Shown here: piece after piece, positions 37,963-46,972 of the stretch | Layout of the letters: the number at the start of each line of letters is the position of its first letter | Position numbering within the stretch: position 1 is the stretch's first letter | Notes under the pieces: model-generated | Database searches by the model: none | What the model saw: the letters and a program-made list of their open reading frames with translations, nothing else | What the model was told of the DNA's origin: nothing | Source of the DNA: Yersinia enterocolitica subsp. enterocolitica | GTDB lineage: Bacteria; Pseudomonadota; Gammaproteobacteria; Enterobacterales; Enterobacteriaceae | DNA length: 64,000 bases | Direction of reading: 5' to 3' | Assembly (NCBI RefSeq): GCF_901472495.1 | Contig: NZ_LR590469.1 | Span: 1,240,001 to 1,304,000 of the forward strand | Made by a program: the position numbers and the translations under genes

Positions 37963-38196
37963 TCAGTGATTCCATAATTCTTGGATCAACCCTCTGACCC
38001 GAACCTTGGAAGCACCAGCAACCAGGCTAATAATACGGTTAGCACTCAACGTAGAAACATCAGTATTCCATTCATCGAATGAATGATCGGCATAACTTTC
38101 GTTGAAAGTCTTTTTTATCGAGGATTCAGCTTCGGACATCTCACTGAAACTCTTGGCGTTTATTAAGCACTGAGCAATGATTGCGACTTTTTTCAT
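37963..38196 (-). CDS. Hypothetical small protein
   Basis: 77 residues, start MKKVAIIAQCLINAKSFSEM with AAGGAT as ribosome site. Predicted alpha/beta, soluble, no signal peptide. Codon use looks ordinary. I do not recognise a family. Confidence 0.6.
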   Translation of the reverse strand: MKKVAIIAQCLINAKSFSEMSEAESSIKKTFNESYADHSFDEWNTDVSTLSANRIISLVAGASKVRVRGLIQELWNH

Positions 38197-38548
38197 GTTT
38201 TATCCTTGATTATCGGTCGCATAGTGTAGCACAATTACACCCTCTCTGCTCGTATGCTGCTTAAATTGTTTTCAATTGAAGCTAACCGATTGATAAAACA
38301 CTAGATTCAATAAATTTCACTCCTCGTCTCATCTCTCTGGCTTGTATCACTTTTAGTTTTCTAGAGCGCTCGAAAATTTGCCCCATAAGTCGCTGGGTTG
38401 ATAAAAAAGCCGCCCGCATCACAAATCAGCAACAATAAATTCATTAGTTATTCATTTTTTGTGCGCTTTTTATTCAATTTGCATGCTATATTGTAATTGC
38501 TCTGTCATGACCAAAAGTTTTACCCGTGTAGGTAACCCGAGGTGTCAA

Positions 38549-38641
38549 ATGATCAGCAACGTCTTTCTCTATTCACTTTTTATTATCTATATCACTGCTG
38601 CAGTAGTTGATGGCTCACTGCCCCTGCTTGATTTGATGTAG
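38549..38641 (+). CDS. Possible 30-residue membrane peptide
   Basis: MISNVFLYSLFIIYITAAVV forms one hydrophobic helix, followed by DGSLPLLDLM and a stop. AGGTG lies 4-5 nt before the ATG. It is alone in a 507-nt gap (38197-38703) that otherwise shows nothing. Length and composition fit small membrane proteins, but conservation cannot be tested here. Confidence 0.3.
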   Translation: MISNVFLYSLFIIYITAAVVDGSLPLLDLM

Positions 38642-38703
38642 TTATAGCCGTAGCCGCACCGCTGTACTGAATCAAAAATTCCGCGCCTTAATATCAATAA
38701 CTC

Positions 38704-39261
38704 CTAACGACTCTGCCACTGATGAGATGTGAGGTAATACCAGCAATGCTGGCTAAGCGGGCTGTCAGGGCTGACATTAGGGTGAGGAAAACTCTCCGGT
38801 GCTCGCACCATTCCTATTCGTTCCATCACAGCTTGTGAGCGCAAATTAATTAATGCAGTGAATGAAACAATTTTAGGCAACTTTAATCTCTCGAAACCTA
38901 CCCGCAAAGCAGCCAAAGCGGCTTCTGTTGCTAACCCCTGCCCCCAGAATGGGTAAGCAAAGCGCCAACCTATTTCTACGCAAGGAGAAAAAGGGAGTTT
39001 GGCTGCGGGAATATGCAACCCCAAAGCCCCCACCAATTGCTTTGTGGCTTTAAGCTCGACGGCCCACAACCCCCAACCATGCTGTTCAATCAATCGCTGA
39101 CAACGTGAGGCCATTGCATCACTTTCCTCGCGAGTCAAGGGCGCAGGGAAATACTCCATCACCCGCTTATCGGCATTAAGTGCGGCAAAAGGGGCTTGGT
39201 CTGAAGGTATCCATTGCCGCAGCCGTAGCCGCTCAGTTTCAACTTCAATCATGTTCTTCAT
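38704..39261 (-). CDS. GNAT acetyltransferase (RimJ/RimL type)
   Basis: 185 residues. Starts with ETERLRLRQW, has GLWAVELKATKQLVGALGLH and the acetyl-CoA-binding region EIGWRFAYPFWGQGLATEAA (about 90-109). The end SFTALINLRSQAVMERIGM is typical of the N-terminal/ribosomal-protein acetyltransferase subgroup. Substrate unknown. Confidence 0.85.
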   Translation of the reverse strand: MKNMIEVETERLRLRQWIPSDQAPFAALNADKRVMEYFPAPLTREESDAMASRCQRLIEQHGWGLWAVELKATKQLVGALGLHIPAAKLPFSPCVEIGWRFAYPFWGQGLATEAALAALRVGFERLKLPKIVSFTALINLRSQAVMERIGMVRAPESFPHPNVSPDSPLSQHCWYYLTSHQWQSR

Positions 39262-39321
39262 TCTGCGCCAATCTTTTTACACACTTCCTGCATCCTTGTG
39301 CTTAAAAAGGGATAACCGACT

Positions 39322-39957
39322 CTATTTTTGTGACAATGTGCACCATCGCTGCACAGAAGGCCGCTGCCATTGATAGCTTGCATATTTGCTCAGATATCCC
39401 GGCAGTTCATCCCCATTGAGCACCAGCCGATTAAGCATTAATGCCAAATCAGTATCCGCAATACACCATTCACTGAATAAATTCTTTCGGCCATCTGAAA
39501 GTAGGCGTTCCAGCCCTGAAATCAGCTTATGGGCCGCCTGTTGCCCCTGATCGGATAATAGCGGCATTTTCATTCCGGCAAAGACGACTTCGGTAGGCCG
39601 TTCTGCCCTAATTGGCATAAAATCACTGCGTAGCCAGGCTTGGATTTCGCGTGCTTTGGCACGTTCTTGTCTATCTTGCGGATAGATTCTCGCGTATTCC
39701 GCTGAAGGAAATCGCTCTTCTAAGTATTCAGAAATCGCTGAGGATTCAGATAATCGAAAATTATCGATAGTCAGTGTAGGCACACGACGAGTTACCGATA
39801 GCTTGCCAAATCCCTCACGCAGGTTCTCGCCAGCAGACAGATCAATGGTGTTCAGTGTAAAGGGAAGCGCTTTTTCTGTCAGTGATACATAGACCGACAT
39901 GACATAAGGGCTAAAAAAATCCGCATCGGTATACAAGACAATGGGTTGCTGACTCAT
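39322..39957 (-). CDS. yfcF: Glutathione S-transferase YfcF-like
   Basis: 211 residues (E. coli YfcF 214). The thioredoxin-fold N-terminus has YTDADFFSPYVMSVYVSL and RVPTLTIDNFRLSESSAISE (glutathione-binding Glu-Ser). The helical C-terminal domain has WCIADTDLALMLNRLVLNGD. E. coli YfcF has glutathione-dependent peroxidase activity. Monocistronic. Confidence 0.88.
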   Translation of the reverse strand: MSQQPIVLYTDADFFSPYVMSVYVSLTEKALPFTLNTIDLSAGENLREGFGKLSVTRRVPTLTIDNFRLSESSAISEYLEERFPSAEYARIYPQDRQERAKAREIQAWLRSDFMPIRAERPTEVVFAGMKMPLLSDQGQQAAHKLISGLERLLSDGRKNLFSEWCIADTDLALMLNRLVLNGDELPGYLSKYASYQWQRPSVQRWCTLSQK

Positions 39958-40102
39958 TGGTGGCTCCGGCTAATTATCACTAAAAGATTACGTTAGTCGG
40001 TTTTAAGCGGGCTGAAAAGTACCTTCTGTAAAAAGTTATTATCAGGAATAACGCCGTGTTGAATTGCCCCTAATCTATTGGGTATTTCCTACTCTGATAA
40101 GA

Positions 40103-40122
40103 TAACCGCCCGGAGGCGGTTA
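40103..40122 (-). terminator. Stem-loop after ynaI
   Basis: Perfect 8-bp stem TAACCGCC / GGCGGTTA with a 4-nt loop, 17 nt downstream of the ynaI stop. The T-tract is weak. Confidence 0.6.
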
Positions 40123-40138
40123 CCATATAAAAATAGAA

Positions 40139-41200
40139 TTACTGCTCCGCCGGAGTGAACGGTGACTCAGTGCTATCTTCGACATAAAGCGTACGGCTAG
40201 GGAAAGCAAAGTCTGCACCGTGCTGATGAACAATATCGATAAACTTCAAATAGCAGGTCTGCTGAACGGCTAACCATTCAGCCCACACTCTTGTCTTGGT
40301 AAAGCAATAAACCATAATATTAAGAGAAGACTCGCCAAATCCATTGAAATAGACCAACAAGGTTTGTTGGTGATCGATATCATCATTATTGGCTAAAAAT
40401 TTGTGCATCTCATCCACAATTGCGCCAATTTTATCGGCATCCTCATAACGCAGCGCCAGAGTGGTTTTTATTCTACGGTTAGTCATGCGACCTGGGTTTT
40501 CAACACTAGTATCTGTGAATGCAGAATTAGGAACGTACAGTGGGCGGTTTTCAAATGTCATTATTTTTGTCAGCCGCCAACCTATTTCAACAACAACACC
40601 TTCAATATGACGATCCGGCAAACGTATCCAGTCTCCAATATTAAAAGGGCGATCAAAATAAAGCATCACTCCAGAGAAGAAATTACTCAAAATATCTTTT
40701 CCAGCCAGACCTACGGCAAGACCACCAATACCGCCAAAGGTAACCAGCCCGGAAAAACTCATGCCCAAATGCTCGCCATAGAGCAGAACAACGACCACTA
40801 CAAGCGTGATTTTTAACATGCGCGCAATAATTTTAGCGCTGGTGATATCACTGCCTTTTGCTACCTGCCGTTTTTCCAACACATCAAATAATACAAACAT
40901 CTTACGTATTAGCATTAATAAGATGACTGACATGCAGACGAAATTAACCGTCTTAGGTGTGATAAAGCTTATCTTTATATCAGCGAGCGCATTATTGATG
41001 ATGTTCCCCATCACCATTACCATGACAGACCACAGGAGGAAGCTGACAAACTGCAATATGAAACTGTAACGAGAATGGTGCCGCCGCATTCCCCAGACAG
41101 ATACAATTAATAAAGCAATGACACAACTGATGACCAAAATCAGCCCGACAATATTATCCATAGTAAACTGAGCAATCATATGCTTTATATCCTCAAACAT
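40139..41200 (-). CDS. ynaI: Mechanosensitive channel YnaI (MscS family)
   Basis: 353 residues (E. coli YnaI 343). There are about five membrane helices, the pore-lining segment TFGGIGGLAVGLAGKDILSN (about 156-175), and a cytoplasmic MscS beta domain with FDRPFNIGDWIRLPDRHIEG. High similarity to E. coli YnaI throughout, as recalled. It opens under membrane tension in hypo-osmotic shock. A collapsed second copy of this gene lies at 51.7-51.9 kb. Confidence 0.9.
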   Translation of the reverse strand: MFEDIKHMIAQFTMDNIVGLILVISCVIALLIVSVWGMRRHHSRYSFILQFVSFLLWSVMVMVMGNIINNALADIKISFITPKTVNFVCMSVILLMLIRKMFVLFDVLEKRQVAKGSDITSAKIIARMLKITLVVVVVLLYGEHLGMSFSGLVTFGGIGGLAVGLAGKDILSNFFSGVMLYFDRPFNIGDWIRLPDRHIEGVVVEIGWRLTKIMTFENRPLYVPNSAFTDTSVENPGRMTNRRIKTTLALRYEDADKIGAIVDEMHKFLANNDDIDHQQTLLVYFNGFGESSLNIMVYCFTKTRVWAEWLAVQQTCYLKFIDIVHQHGADFAFPSRTLYVEDSTESPFTPAEQ

Positions 41201-41304
41201 ATCTTATCACATTAGTTACTCTGTCAATTCTATCGCAATTAGGTATGGGGACATAGGATGTTGGCATTTTTACTCACAGTACCAGGCAAGATAGAAGTGT
41301 ATTA

Positions 41305-41336
41305 GATTTTGGGCCACGCTACCCTAGCCCAAAATC
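41305..41336 (-). terminator. Terminator of the 85-residue hypothetical gene
   Basis: 10-bp perfect stem GATTTTGGGC / GCCCAAAATC ending 5 nt past the stop codon of the 41341 gene. Confidence 0.7.
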
Positions 41337-41340
41337 AAAC

Positions 41341-41598
41341 TTATGCAGGTAAATCTTCCGCAGGTTTATCATCTAAAATTGTCAGCAGAATATCTGCATC
41401 TGGGGTTGTGATATGTTTCCCCTCAAGGAAACCAGCAAGCTTGGCTTCTGCATTATATTCGTATACTTCATAACCCGCAATTCGATACCCTGGAATACCG
41501 TCCTGACCGCGAATATATTCATCACCGTCAATGTAGTACTCAACAACACCGCTGGCATCTTCAATCTCGTAACGTTTATCAAAAGGGAACTGTTTCAT
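41341..41598 (-). CDS. Hypothetical acidic protein
   Basis: 85 residues from the ATG at 41598 (AGGA 6 nt upstream). Rich in Asp/Glu/Tyr: RYEIEDASGVVEYYIDGDEY and YRIAGYEVYEYNAEAKL. No signal peptide or membrane helix. I do not recognise the family; the terminator and ribosome site support a real gene. Confidence 0.6.
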   Translation of the reverse strand: MKQFPFDKRYEIEDASGVVEYYIDGDEYIRGQDGIPGYRIAGYEVYEYNAEAKLAGFLEGKHITTPDADILLTILDDKPAEDLPA

Positions 41599-41832
41599 CA
41601 CTCATCCTAAAAAAATCATGCATTGCCATATAATGCCAAATTAGCACTATTTTAGGAAGCCTTAACCGTAGCGCTATTAGATTATACATCTCCGCATTAT
41701 ATTGAGATCATTCGGTATATATACTGATTAATCTAAAGCTTTTAAACCTTCTCATTGTTAATGATCCTATTTAATTCTCATGCCAAACAAGCTAATCCAA
41801 GGTAAACTGATGCGCCTAAATAAGGAGCAGGG

Positions 41833-42678
41833 ATGAGCACTGAAATCTTCATTGCAGTATTGGGCGCGGCACTGCTACATGCTAGCTGGAATGCTTTAGT
41901 TAAATTTGGTACTGACCGTTTAGTTGCCATTTCATTGATGGCAATTTTTTCCGGCGTCATCTCACTCTTCGGCATTTTCTTTGTAGGTTTACCCTCTCTC
42001 AACGCGCTCCCTTGGTTACTTCTGTCAGTCGCTTTTCACACTGGGTATTGTCTCTTTCTCAGTAAAGCCTACGAACAAGCCGAGTTCGGGCAAATTTATC
42101 CTATCGCGCGTGGCGTAGCACCACTATTAAGTGCCCTACTTTCGTGGTTAATTTTGTCAGAAATTCCACGCATAATGGCGTTATTCGGAGCCGTTATTTT
42201 GGTTTCGGGGGTCATTATGATGACATTTGATGGCCGCCATGGCCCGAACAAACTCAATCGCCGAGCCATCATCTATGCATTAATTACGGCGATATTTACC
42301 GCCTGCTATACCCTATCCGATGGTGCGGGCAGTCGGGCCAGTATAGAACCTCTCAGTTATATTTTTTGGCTATTTATGTCCAATGGGATAGCCATGTTTG
42401 TGCTGCTTTGGATAATGCACAGGAATAGAATTTTTTGTGAAATCAAGCAACATTGGCGTCACGGCATCATTGGTGGTGCTATGCAATTATTGGCTTATGG
42501 CATCGTCATTTGGGCCATGAAGAGTACACCAATCGCCTTGGTAGCAGCACTACGTGAGACCAGCGTACTGTTCGCCATGGTTATTTCTATCTGGATGTTA
42601 AAAGAAAAGCCCTCAATATTACGCCTTATCGCAAGTGCCATTATTATGGCTGGTGTTGCCATTACCAAATTTGGTTAA
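41833..42678 (+). CDS. EamA-family (DMT) transporter
   Basis: 281 residues with about ten helices in two EamA repeats. The first includes LHASWNALVKFGTDRLVAIS and GQIYPIARGVAPLLSALLSW; the second ends ALVAALRETSVLFAMVISIW. AAGGAG ribosome site. DMT proteins export or import amino acids and metabolites; substrate unknown. Confidence 0.85.
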   Translation: MSTEIFIAVLGAALLHASWNALVKFGTDRLVAISLMAIFSGVISLFGIFFVGLPSLNALPWLLLSVAFHTGYCLFLSKAYEQAEFGQIYPIARGVAPLLSALLSWLILSEIPRIMALFGAVILVSGVIMMTFDGRHGPNKLNRRAIIYALITAIFTACYTLSDGAGSRASIEPLSYIFWLFMSNGIAMFVLLWIMHRNRIFCEIKQHWRHGIIGGAMQLLAYGIVIWAMKSTPIALVAALRETSVLFAMVISIWMLKEKPSILRLIASAIIMAGVAITKFG

Positions 42679-42783
42679 TCTTTAAGCGCCCGAGTAAACA
42701 TCTATTGATTCAATAAAAAACCGAGCACAATCTCTCCCGTAAACACGCTATACTCATAGAAATCCTATAAAAAAGGAGAATAT

Positions 42784-42978
42784 ATGCTCATAGGATTTGT
42801 TCTACTGGTTAGCACCTGCGGAATGGATGCTTGCGAGGCTCTGCCCGTGACTGACGATGTTTATGCAACACGCCATGAATGCATGGCTGTCGCTGCCCGT
42901 ATTCATCAAAGGAGGCCTGATGTGGTCCTGATTTGTGGTGAAGTTTATCGCCATGCTGAAAATGACCAACCTGAATGA
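42784..42978 (+). CDS. yebW: YebW-like small protein (DUF1482)
   Basis: 64 residues: hydrophobic start MLIGFVLLVST, then a Cys-bearing short domain with CEALPVTDDVYATRHECMAV, the layout of E. coli YebW (63 residues). AAGGAG ribosome site. Function unknown. In E. coli it directly follows yebV; here it is 6 kb away. Confidence 0.6.
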   Translation: MLIGFVLLVSTCGMDACEALPVTDDVYATRHECMAVAARIHQRRPDVVLICGEVYRHAENDQPE

Positions 42979-43402
42979 TAGACTAGCCTCAGTTAGAAGT
43001 AGATTGAACCTATTGATTGTGCAATTCTTCCTAGCCCATCAACTTATAGCCCCGTAATGTAAAAAAACCATTAAACCTAAAGCCTGTTCTTCCTATTTAA
43101 AATGAAGCAATTCGAGATATAAACCGGTTTTTATCCTGTAAATAAGTTGTATCTTGTCAACAATATGATATGTAAGAAATGTCATATCGTAAGAGTAAAA
43201 AGTCGTGCTACCCTTTAATTAAGCGACAATGACAATATGAGTATTAACTTATAGTTATATAAGTACTCATCGAGAATATGCCATAACTAAGTCCCCCCTT
43301 GGTAAGGAGTTTTGCAATTAATCTTCCTATATAGGGTATCTGAGTATGTGTAAAGAACACCGTAAATAACGGCTTATAACTTTACATATATAGGATTTCA
43401 AT
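42979..43402. other. Intergenic region before the gltS remnant
   Basis: About 424 AT-rich nt. No gene, repeat or clear terminator seen; it may hold the old gltS promoter. Confidence 0.4.
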
Positions 43403-43951
43403 ATGCTCCAATTCGATGCTTATGGCACACTCGTCGCTGCAAGCCTGGTTCTATTGCTAGGAAGGCAGTGCGTCAAAAAGATCCCTTAATTACAAAAATA
43501 TGCTATTGCGGACCCAATTGCGGGCGGTCTCTTCGTCGCGTTAATGTTCCTGCTTATACACCAAATTACCGGTTGGGAAGCTCATTTTGATACCTCATTA
43601 CGTGACCCATTAATGTTGATCTTTTTTGCCTCAATTGGTCTCAACGCCAATCTCGCCAGCTTAAGAGCGGGTGGCAAAGTTTTGCTAATGGCATTATATG
43701 CAATATTTGTGACTTACCGCGTTATGGGTAAAAATTACGATGCTGCGGTTCTTGCAGCTGGGCATTGTAGTTTAAGTTTAGGGGCTACACCAACAGCGAT
43801 TGCTAATATGCAAGCTATCACTGATCGCTTTGGGCCATCACACACTGCGTTTCTTATAGTCCCAATGGTCGGTGCATTCTTCCCGGATATTGCCAATGCT
43901 ATCGTAATTAAGTTGTCTTTATTACTACCGATGTTTACACCATTAGGGTGA
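43403..43951 (+). pseudogene. gltS: Decayed sodium/glutamate symporter gltS
   Basis: The frame begins MLQFDAYGTLVAASLVLLLG and is broken by TAA at 43487-43489. It resumes LQKYAIADPIAGGLFVAL through SLRAGGKVLL, then jumps in frame to MALYAIFVTYRVMGKNYDAA and the normal C-terminus. Against E. coli GltS (401 residues) about 220 central residues are missing. So both a nonsense change and a large internal deletion are present; the product cannot transport glutamate. Confidence 0.88.
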
Positions 43952-43960
43952 TTTAATTGA

Positions 43961-43981
43961 GAGCCATTGTAAAAGTGGCTC
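43961..43981 (+). terminator. Weak stem-loop after the gltS remnant
   Basis: GAGCCA / TGGCTC stem with a 9-nt loop; no strong T-tract follows. Confidence 0.35.
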
Positions 43982-44049
43982 CCAATAATGTCTTGTTCTA
44001 ATAAGAAATAATTCTGCCAATTAACGGTGGGTCAGTGGTGACCACCCAC

Positions 44050-44922
44050 TTAGCGCCCTTTTTTCTTGCGCCCAGGCTGAGTAAAGCGCTTACGGCCAGC
44101 AGAGTTAGCCTCTGACTTTTCAGCGGGTTTTGATCGGCTAATAGCCGGTTTTTTAGCTACAACAGGTTTAGCTTTTGGTTTTTTTTGCGGTTTCTCATCA
44201 GATGAAGAATTTTCAATCAGCTTAAATAATTCGATCAGTTCATCATCGCGTAAATCTCGCCACTCGCCAATTGGCAGCCCTTTCAGGTTAATGTTCATAA
44301 TACGAGTACGTTCAAGCTTAGTTACTTCATAACCAAAGTACTTGCACATGCGGCGAATTTGACGATTAAGCCCCTGTACCAAAGTGATACTAAATACAAA
44401 GGGGGCTTCTTTCCTTACTTTGCATTTTTTAGTTACTGTTCCCAGCATCGGTACACCGGCCCCCAAGCCGAGAATAAACTCGTCAGTCACCAGTTTATTG
44501 ACCGTCACCACATATTCTTTTTCGTGATCATTGCCAGCCCGCAGGATTTTGTTGACCAAATCGCCGTGATTGGTCAGGAATATTAGCCCCTGCGAATCTT
44601 TATCCAAGCGGCCGATAGGAAAAACGCGTTTGCTGTGGTTAACAAAATCAACGATATTATCGCCTTCACCATCTTCCGTAGTACAGATGATACCAACTGG
44701 CTTATTTAGCGCAATCAGCACTAGATCATTTTGATCGCGTGGTTCGATAAGTTGACCGTTAACTTTCACTACATCCCCGGCATACACCTGCTCACCCACC
44801 GTGGCCCGCTTGCCGTTGATAAAAACATTTCCCTGTTCGATGTAACGGTCTGCATCGCGACGCGAGCATATTCCGCTCTCGCTAATGTATTTGTTAAGGC
44901 GAATGGATGAGTTGGTCACCAT
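44050..44922 (-). CDS. rluF: 23S rRNA pseudouridine(2604) synthase RluF
   Basis: 290 residues, equal to E. coli RluF. An N-terminal S4 RNA-binding domain (RLNKYISESGICSRRDADRY) is followed by the RsuA-type catalytic core with FPIGRLDKDSQGLIFLTNHG (catalytic Asp in GRLDKDS) and GLNRQIRRMCKYFGYEV. The C-terminal tail is Lys/Arg-rich. It modifies U2604 of 23S rRNA. Confidence 0.93.
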   Translation of the reverse strand: MVTNSSIRLNKYISESGICSRRDADRYIEQGNVFINGKRATVGEQVYAGDVVKVNGQLIEPRDQNDLVLIALNKPVGIICTTEDGEGDNIVDFVNHSKRVFPIGRLDKDSQGLIFLTNHGDLVNKILRAGNDHEKEYVVTVNKLVTDEFILGLGAGVPMLGTVTKKCKVRKEAPFVFSITLVQGLNRQIRRMCKYFGYEVTKLERTRIMNINLKGLPIGEWRDLRDDELIELFKLIENSSSDEKPQKKPKAKPVVAKKPAISRSKPAEKSEANSAGRKRFTQPGRKKKGR

Positions 44923-45075
44923 GATTTTCCGTAAAAATTACACTATAACACGTTAGCTTGTGAATTCTGAAAGACTGCTTAATAGAGGACTGGGATCTGT
45001 GTTTTGTCCACCGATTAGTGACTATCATTGTATATTTAACTATCAGAAACAACACCACTCCAGCCCCATGACTGA

Positions 45076-45212
45076 TTAGAGTATCTCTTTGAAGGGAACA
45101 CTTGGCTGTCTTGCCACCACTAATGCCTGAGCCGATCCTTCCGGTGAGAATCCAACCTCAATATCAGGAGCAGAAAATGAATATATAGGTACGCTTGACC
45201 ACTTCAGCTGAA
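45076..45212 (-). pseudogene. Remnant of a phospholipase D-type endonuclease (Nuc-like)
   Basis: The minus-strand reading gives SFSAPDIEVGFSPEGSAQAL followed by VVARQ and a stop after KEIL. EVGFSPEGSAQALVV is the mature N-terminal signature of the plasmid/phage Nuc family of PLD endonucleases. No start codon in frame, and the catalytic HKD region is missing, so only a stub remains. Confidence 0.55.
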
Positions 45213-45682
45213 CCAGGCTAACACCATACTTTTGATAAGATTAATAATGGTAGATTGACTATGGGGTAGGTATTTATAGTTACCGAAACAATATTCCTCG
45301 AATCAATCGGTGTCCAGTACCGAAAAGTTAGAACTATTTTGGGGCCTAACCCAGATTCTATGTACATCGCTGTATATAAATATCCGGCGCGTTGAAAATA
45401 TTTATCCCCGCTTAACTTGATAAAATTTTAGTCTATATTTTCTCTTCTGGTTACATTATTTTTAATCATTAACAGCTTATATTTCCATACATGAAAGTTA
45501 ATTTCGCTTTCATCTGTCAATGTTAAGTAAAATATCCAATCAAAATATTGAAGATTCTTACTGGAAAATTAACTTACCTATAGATTTTCTGCATTTTATT
45601 TACTTTGGAATCTCCATATCTTTCATTAATTTTAATTAATTATATGATGATGATTTTTATTTATCACATTACTCACCTATTT

Positions 45683-45708
45683 CACCCCCTCTGGTTAAAG
45701 AGGGGGTG
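45683..45708 (-). terminator. Stem-loop after the lipase gene
   Basis: CACCCCCTCT / AGAGGGGGTG, 10-bp perfect stem with 6-nt loop, 8 nt past the lipase stop. T-tract poor on the minus strand. Confidence 0.55.
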
Positions 45709-45715
45709 ATATTAT

Positions 45716-46600
45716 TTAAAGACCTTTTGATTTTAACAACTCAATCTGATTTACAAACAATTGAACTGGGTCAATGTCCTTGCTAACCATACCCGCGGTC
45801 TGATTAATCGCATCCACATGGTCTAACTGATAATCCGAACGGATAACTTTCCCCAAGTGCATACTGTAACGCCCGACCAGACCATCATTTTGATTGCGTT
45901 CTTTGGTGAACAAGAGTGATAAGGCAACCAATGAATGGTGCAACGGGTCGAGGTTGTTCAATCCTTCAATCAGTGGGTTATAACCCAGAACGCCCCCCCA
46001 TGAATAATAGTAGACCCCATTATCAAACTCTTTCCCCTCGCCTCCCCAGGTTTCAGGTAACCCTTGAGGATATTTGGTATTAAACTTAGCCACATTCTCG
46101 GTCGTCAGTGCATCAATAGACTCCATAAAATCCTGTGGTAGGAATGGCTTACCACTTAGCAGAGAAACAAATACACCAAATGCAGACATGATAGTATTAA
46201 CAATATGTTCCGGAAGACTATCAGGCACCAGCGCTGAACGAACTAAATCGGCAATTTCCGACCCATGGTTAACCCCATTAACCGAGGTCACAGACGCTAT
46301 AAGTTCAGGATGCGTTGCAGCAACATAACGACATGCCAAAGGCCCCTGACTATGACCAATAAGGTTAACTTTTTTCGCCCCCGTTTTTGCCATGACTTCT
46401 TTGACAAATTTAAGTAATTGCTCGCCGCGTACTTCATTACTGTTGGTGGCGGAAATTGTGGCGACAAAGACTTGTGCGCCCGCTTTTTTTAGCGGTTCTT
46501 CGACACCATAAAAATAAGGGTAAACTCCTGCAATTTTGTCGAATCCAAGTAAGCCATGAACTAATACGACTGGATATTTCAAAGTTGAATTTGTAGACAT
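45716..46600 (-). CDS. Triacylglycerol lipase, family I.1 (Proteus type)
   Basis: Alpha/beta hydrolase of 294 residues. Oxyanion-hole segment YPVVLVHGLLGFD (about 9-21), nucleophile elbow IGHSQGPLACRYVAA (Ser about 83), and downstream NQNDGLVGRYSM (Asp) and YQLDHVDAINQ (His) complete the triad. It strongly resembles Proteus lipases, which lack a Sec signal peptide; none is seen here. No foldase or type I secretion genes are adjacent, so the export route is unclear. Monocistronic. Confidence 0.88.
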   Translation of the reverse strand: MSTNSTLKYPVVLVHGLLGFDKIAGVYPYFYGVEEPLKKAGAQVFVATISATNSNEVRGEQLLKFVKEVMAKTGAKKVNLIGHSQGPLACRYVAATHPELIASVTSVNGVNHGSEIADLVRSALVPDSLPEHIVNTIMSAFGVFVSLLSGKPFLPQDFMESIDALTTENVAKFNTKYPQGLPETWGGEGKEFDNGVYYYSWGGVLGYNPLIEGLNNLDPLHHSLVALSLLFTKERNQNDGLVGRYSMHLGKVIRSDYQLDHVDAINQTAGMVSKDIDPVQLFVNQIELLKSKGL

Positions 46601-46972
46601 AATAAATACCTTTTAGTTGTACAAAAAAACCGGGGAATTGCTCCTCGGCATGGGTTATCACCATCGCGATATTTCGCGACGGTGCAGGACTAAGGTTTCT
46701 GTTTTCTTGTGAAATAAATTAGCCAGGCAAACACCTGTGATATATGCCGGCTATCTAATTAGTAATAACTCCAATTTTCTCCAGAGGATTAAATAACCCG
46801 GCTGAGTGGAGTCAGTGAATCAGGATCTAAATTTCAATAGTCCGAAGACCATTCTTGTGCTGATTAGTTATTGCGGATATTTCGGCCAAGTCACATTGAA
46901 ATTATGCTGTTTGACGGTGGTAATACGTCTACACAGCAAATTACACGGCTATAACAGCGATAAGGGCAGTAC
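46601..46972. other. Gap between lipase and prophage remnant
   Basis: About 372 nt. A small hairpin, CGCGATATTTCGCG (about 46665-46680), is visible but no gene. The prophage remnant begins after it. Confidence 0.35.

Larger units (their letters stand above)
44923..45715. other. Long gene-poor region
   Basis: About 793 AT-rich nt without an intact gene. It contains a remnant of a Nuc-type nuclease (45076-45212) and a GC-rich stem-loop at 45683-45708. The rest shows no feature I can support. Confidence 0.5.
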
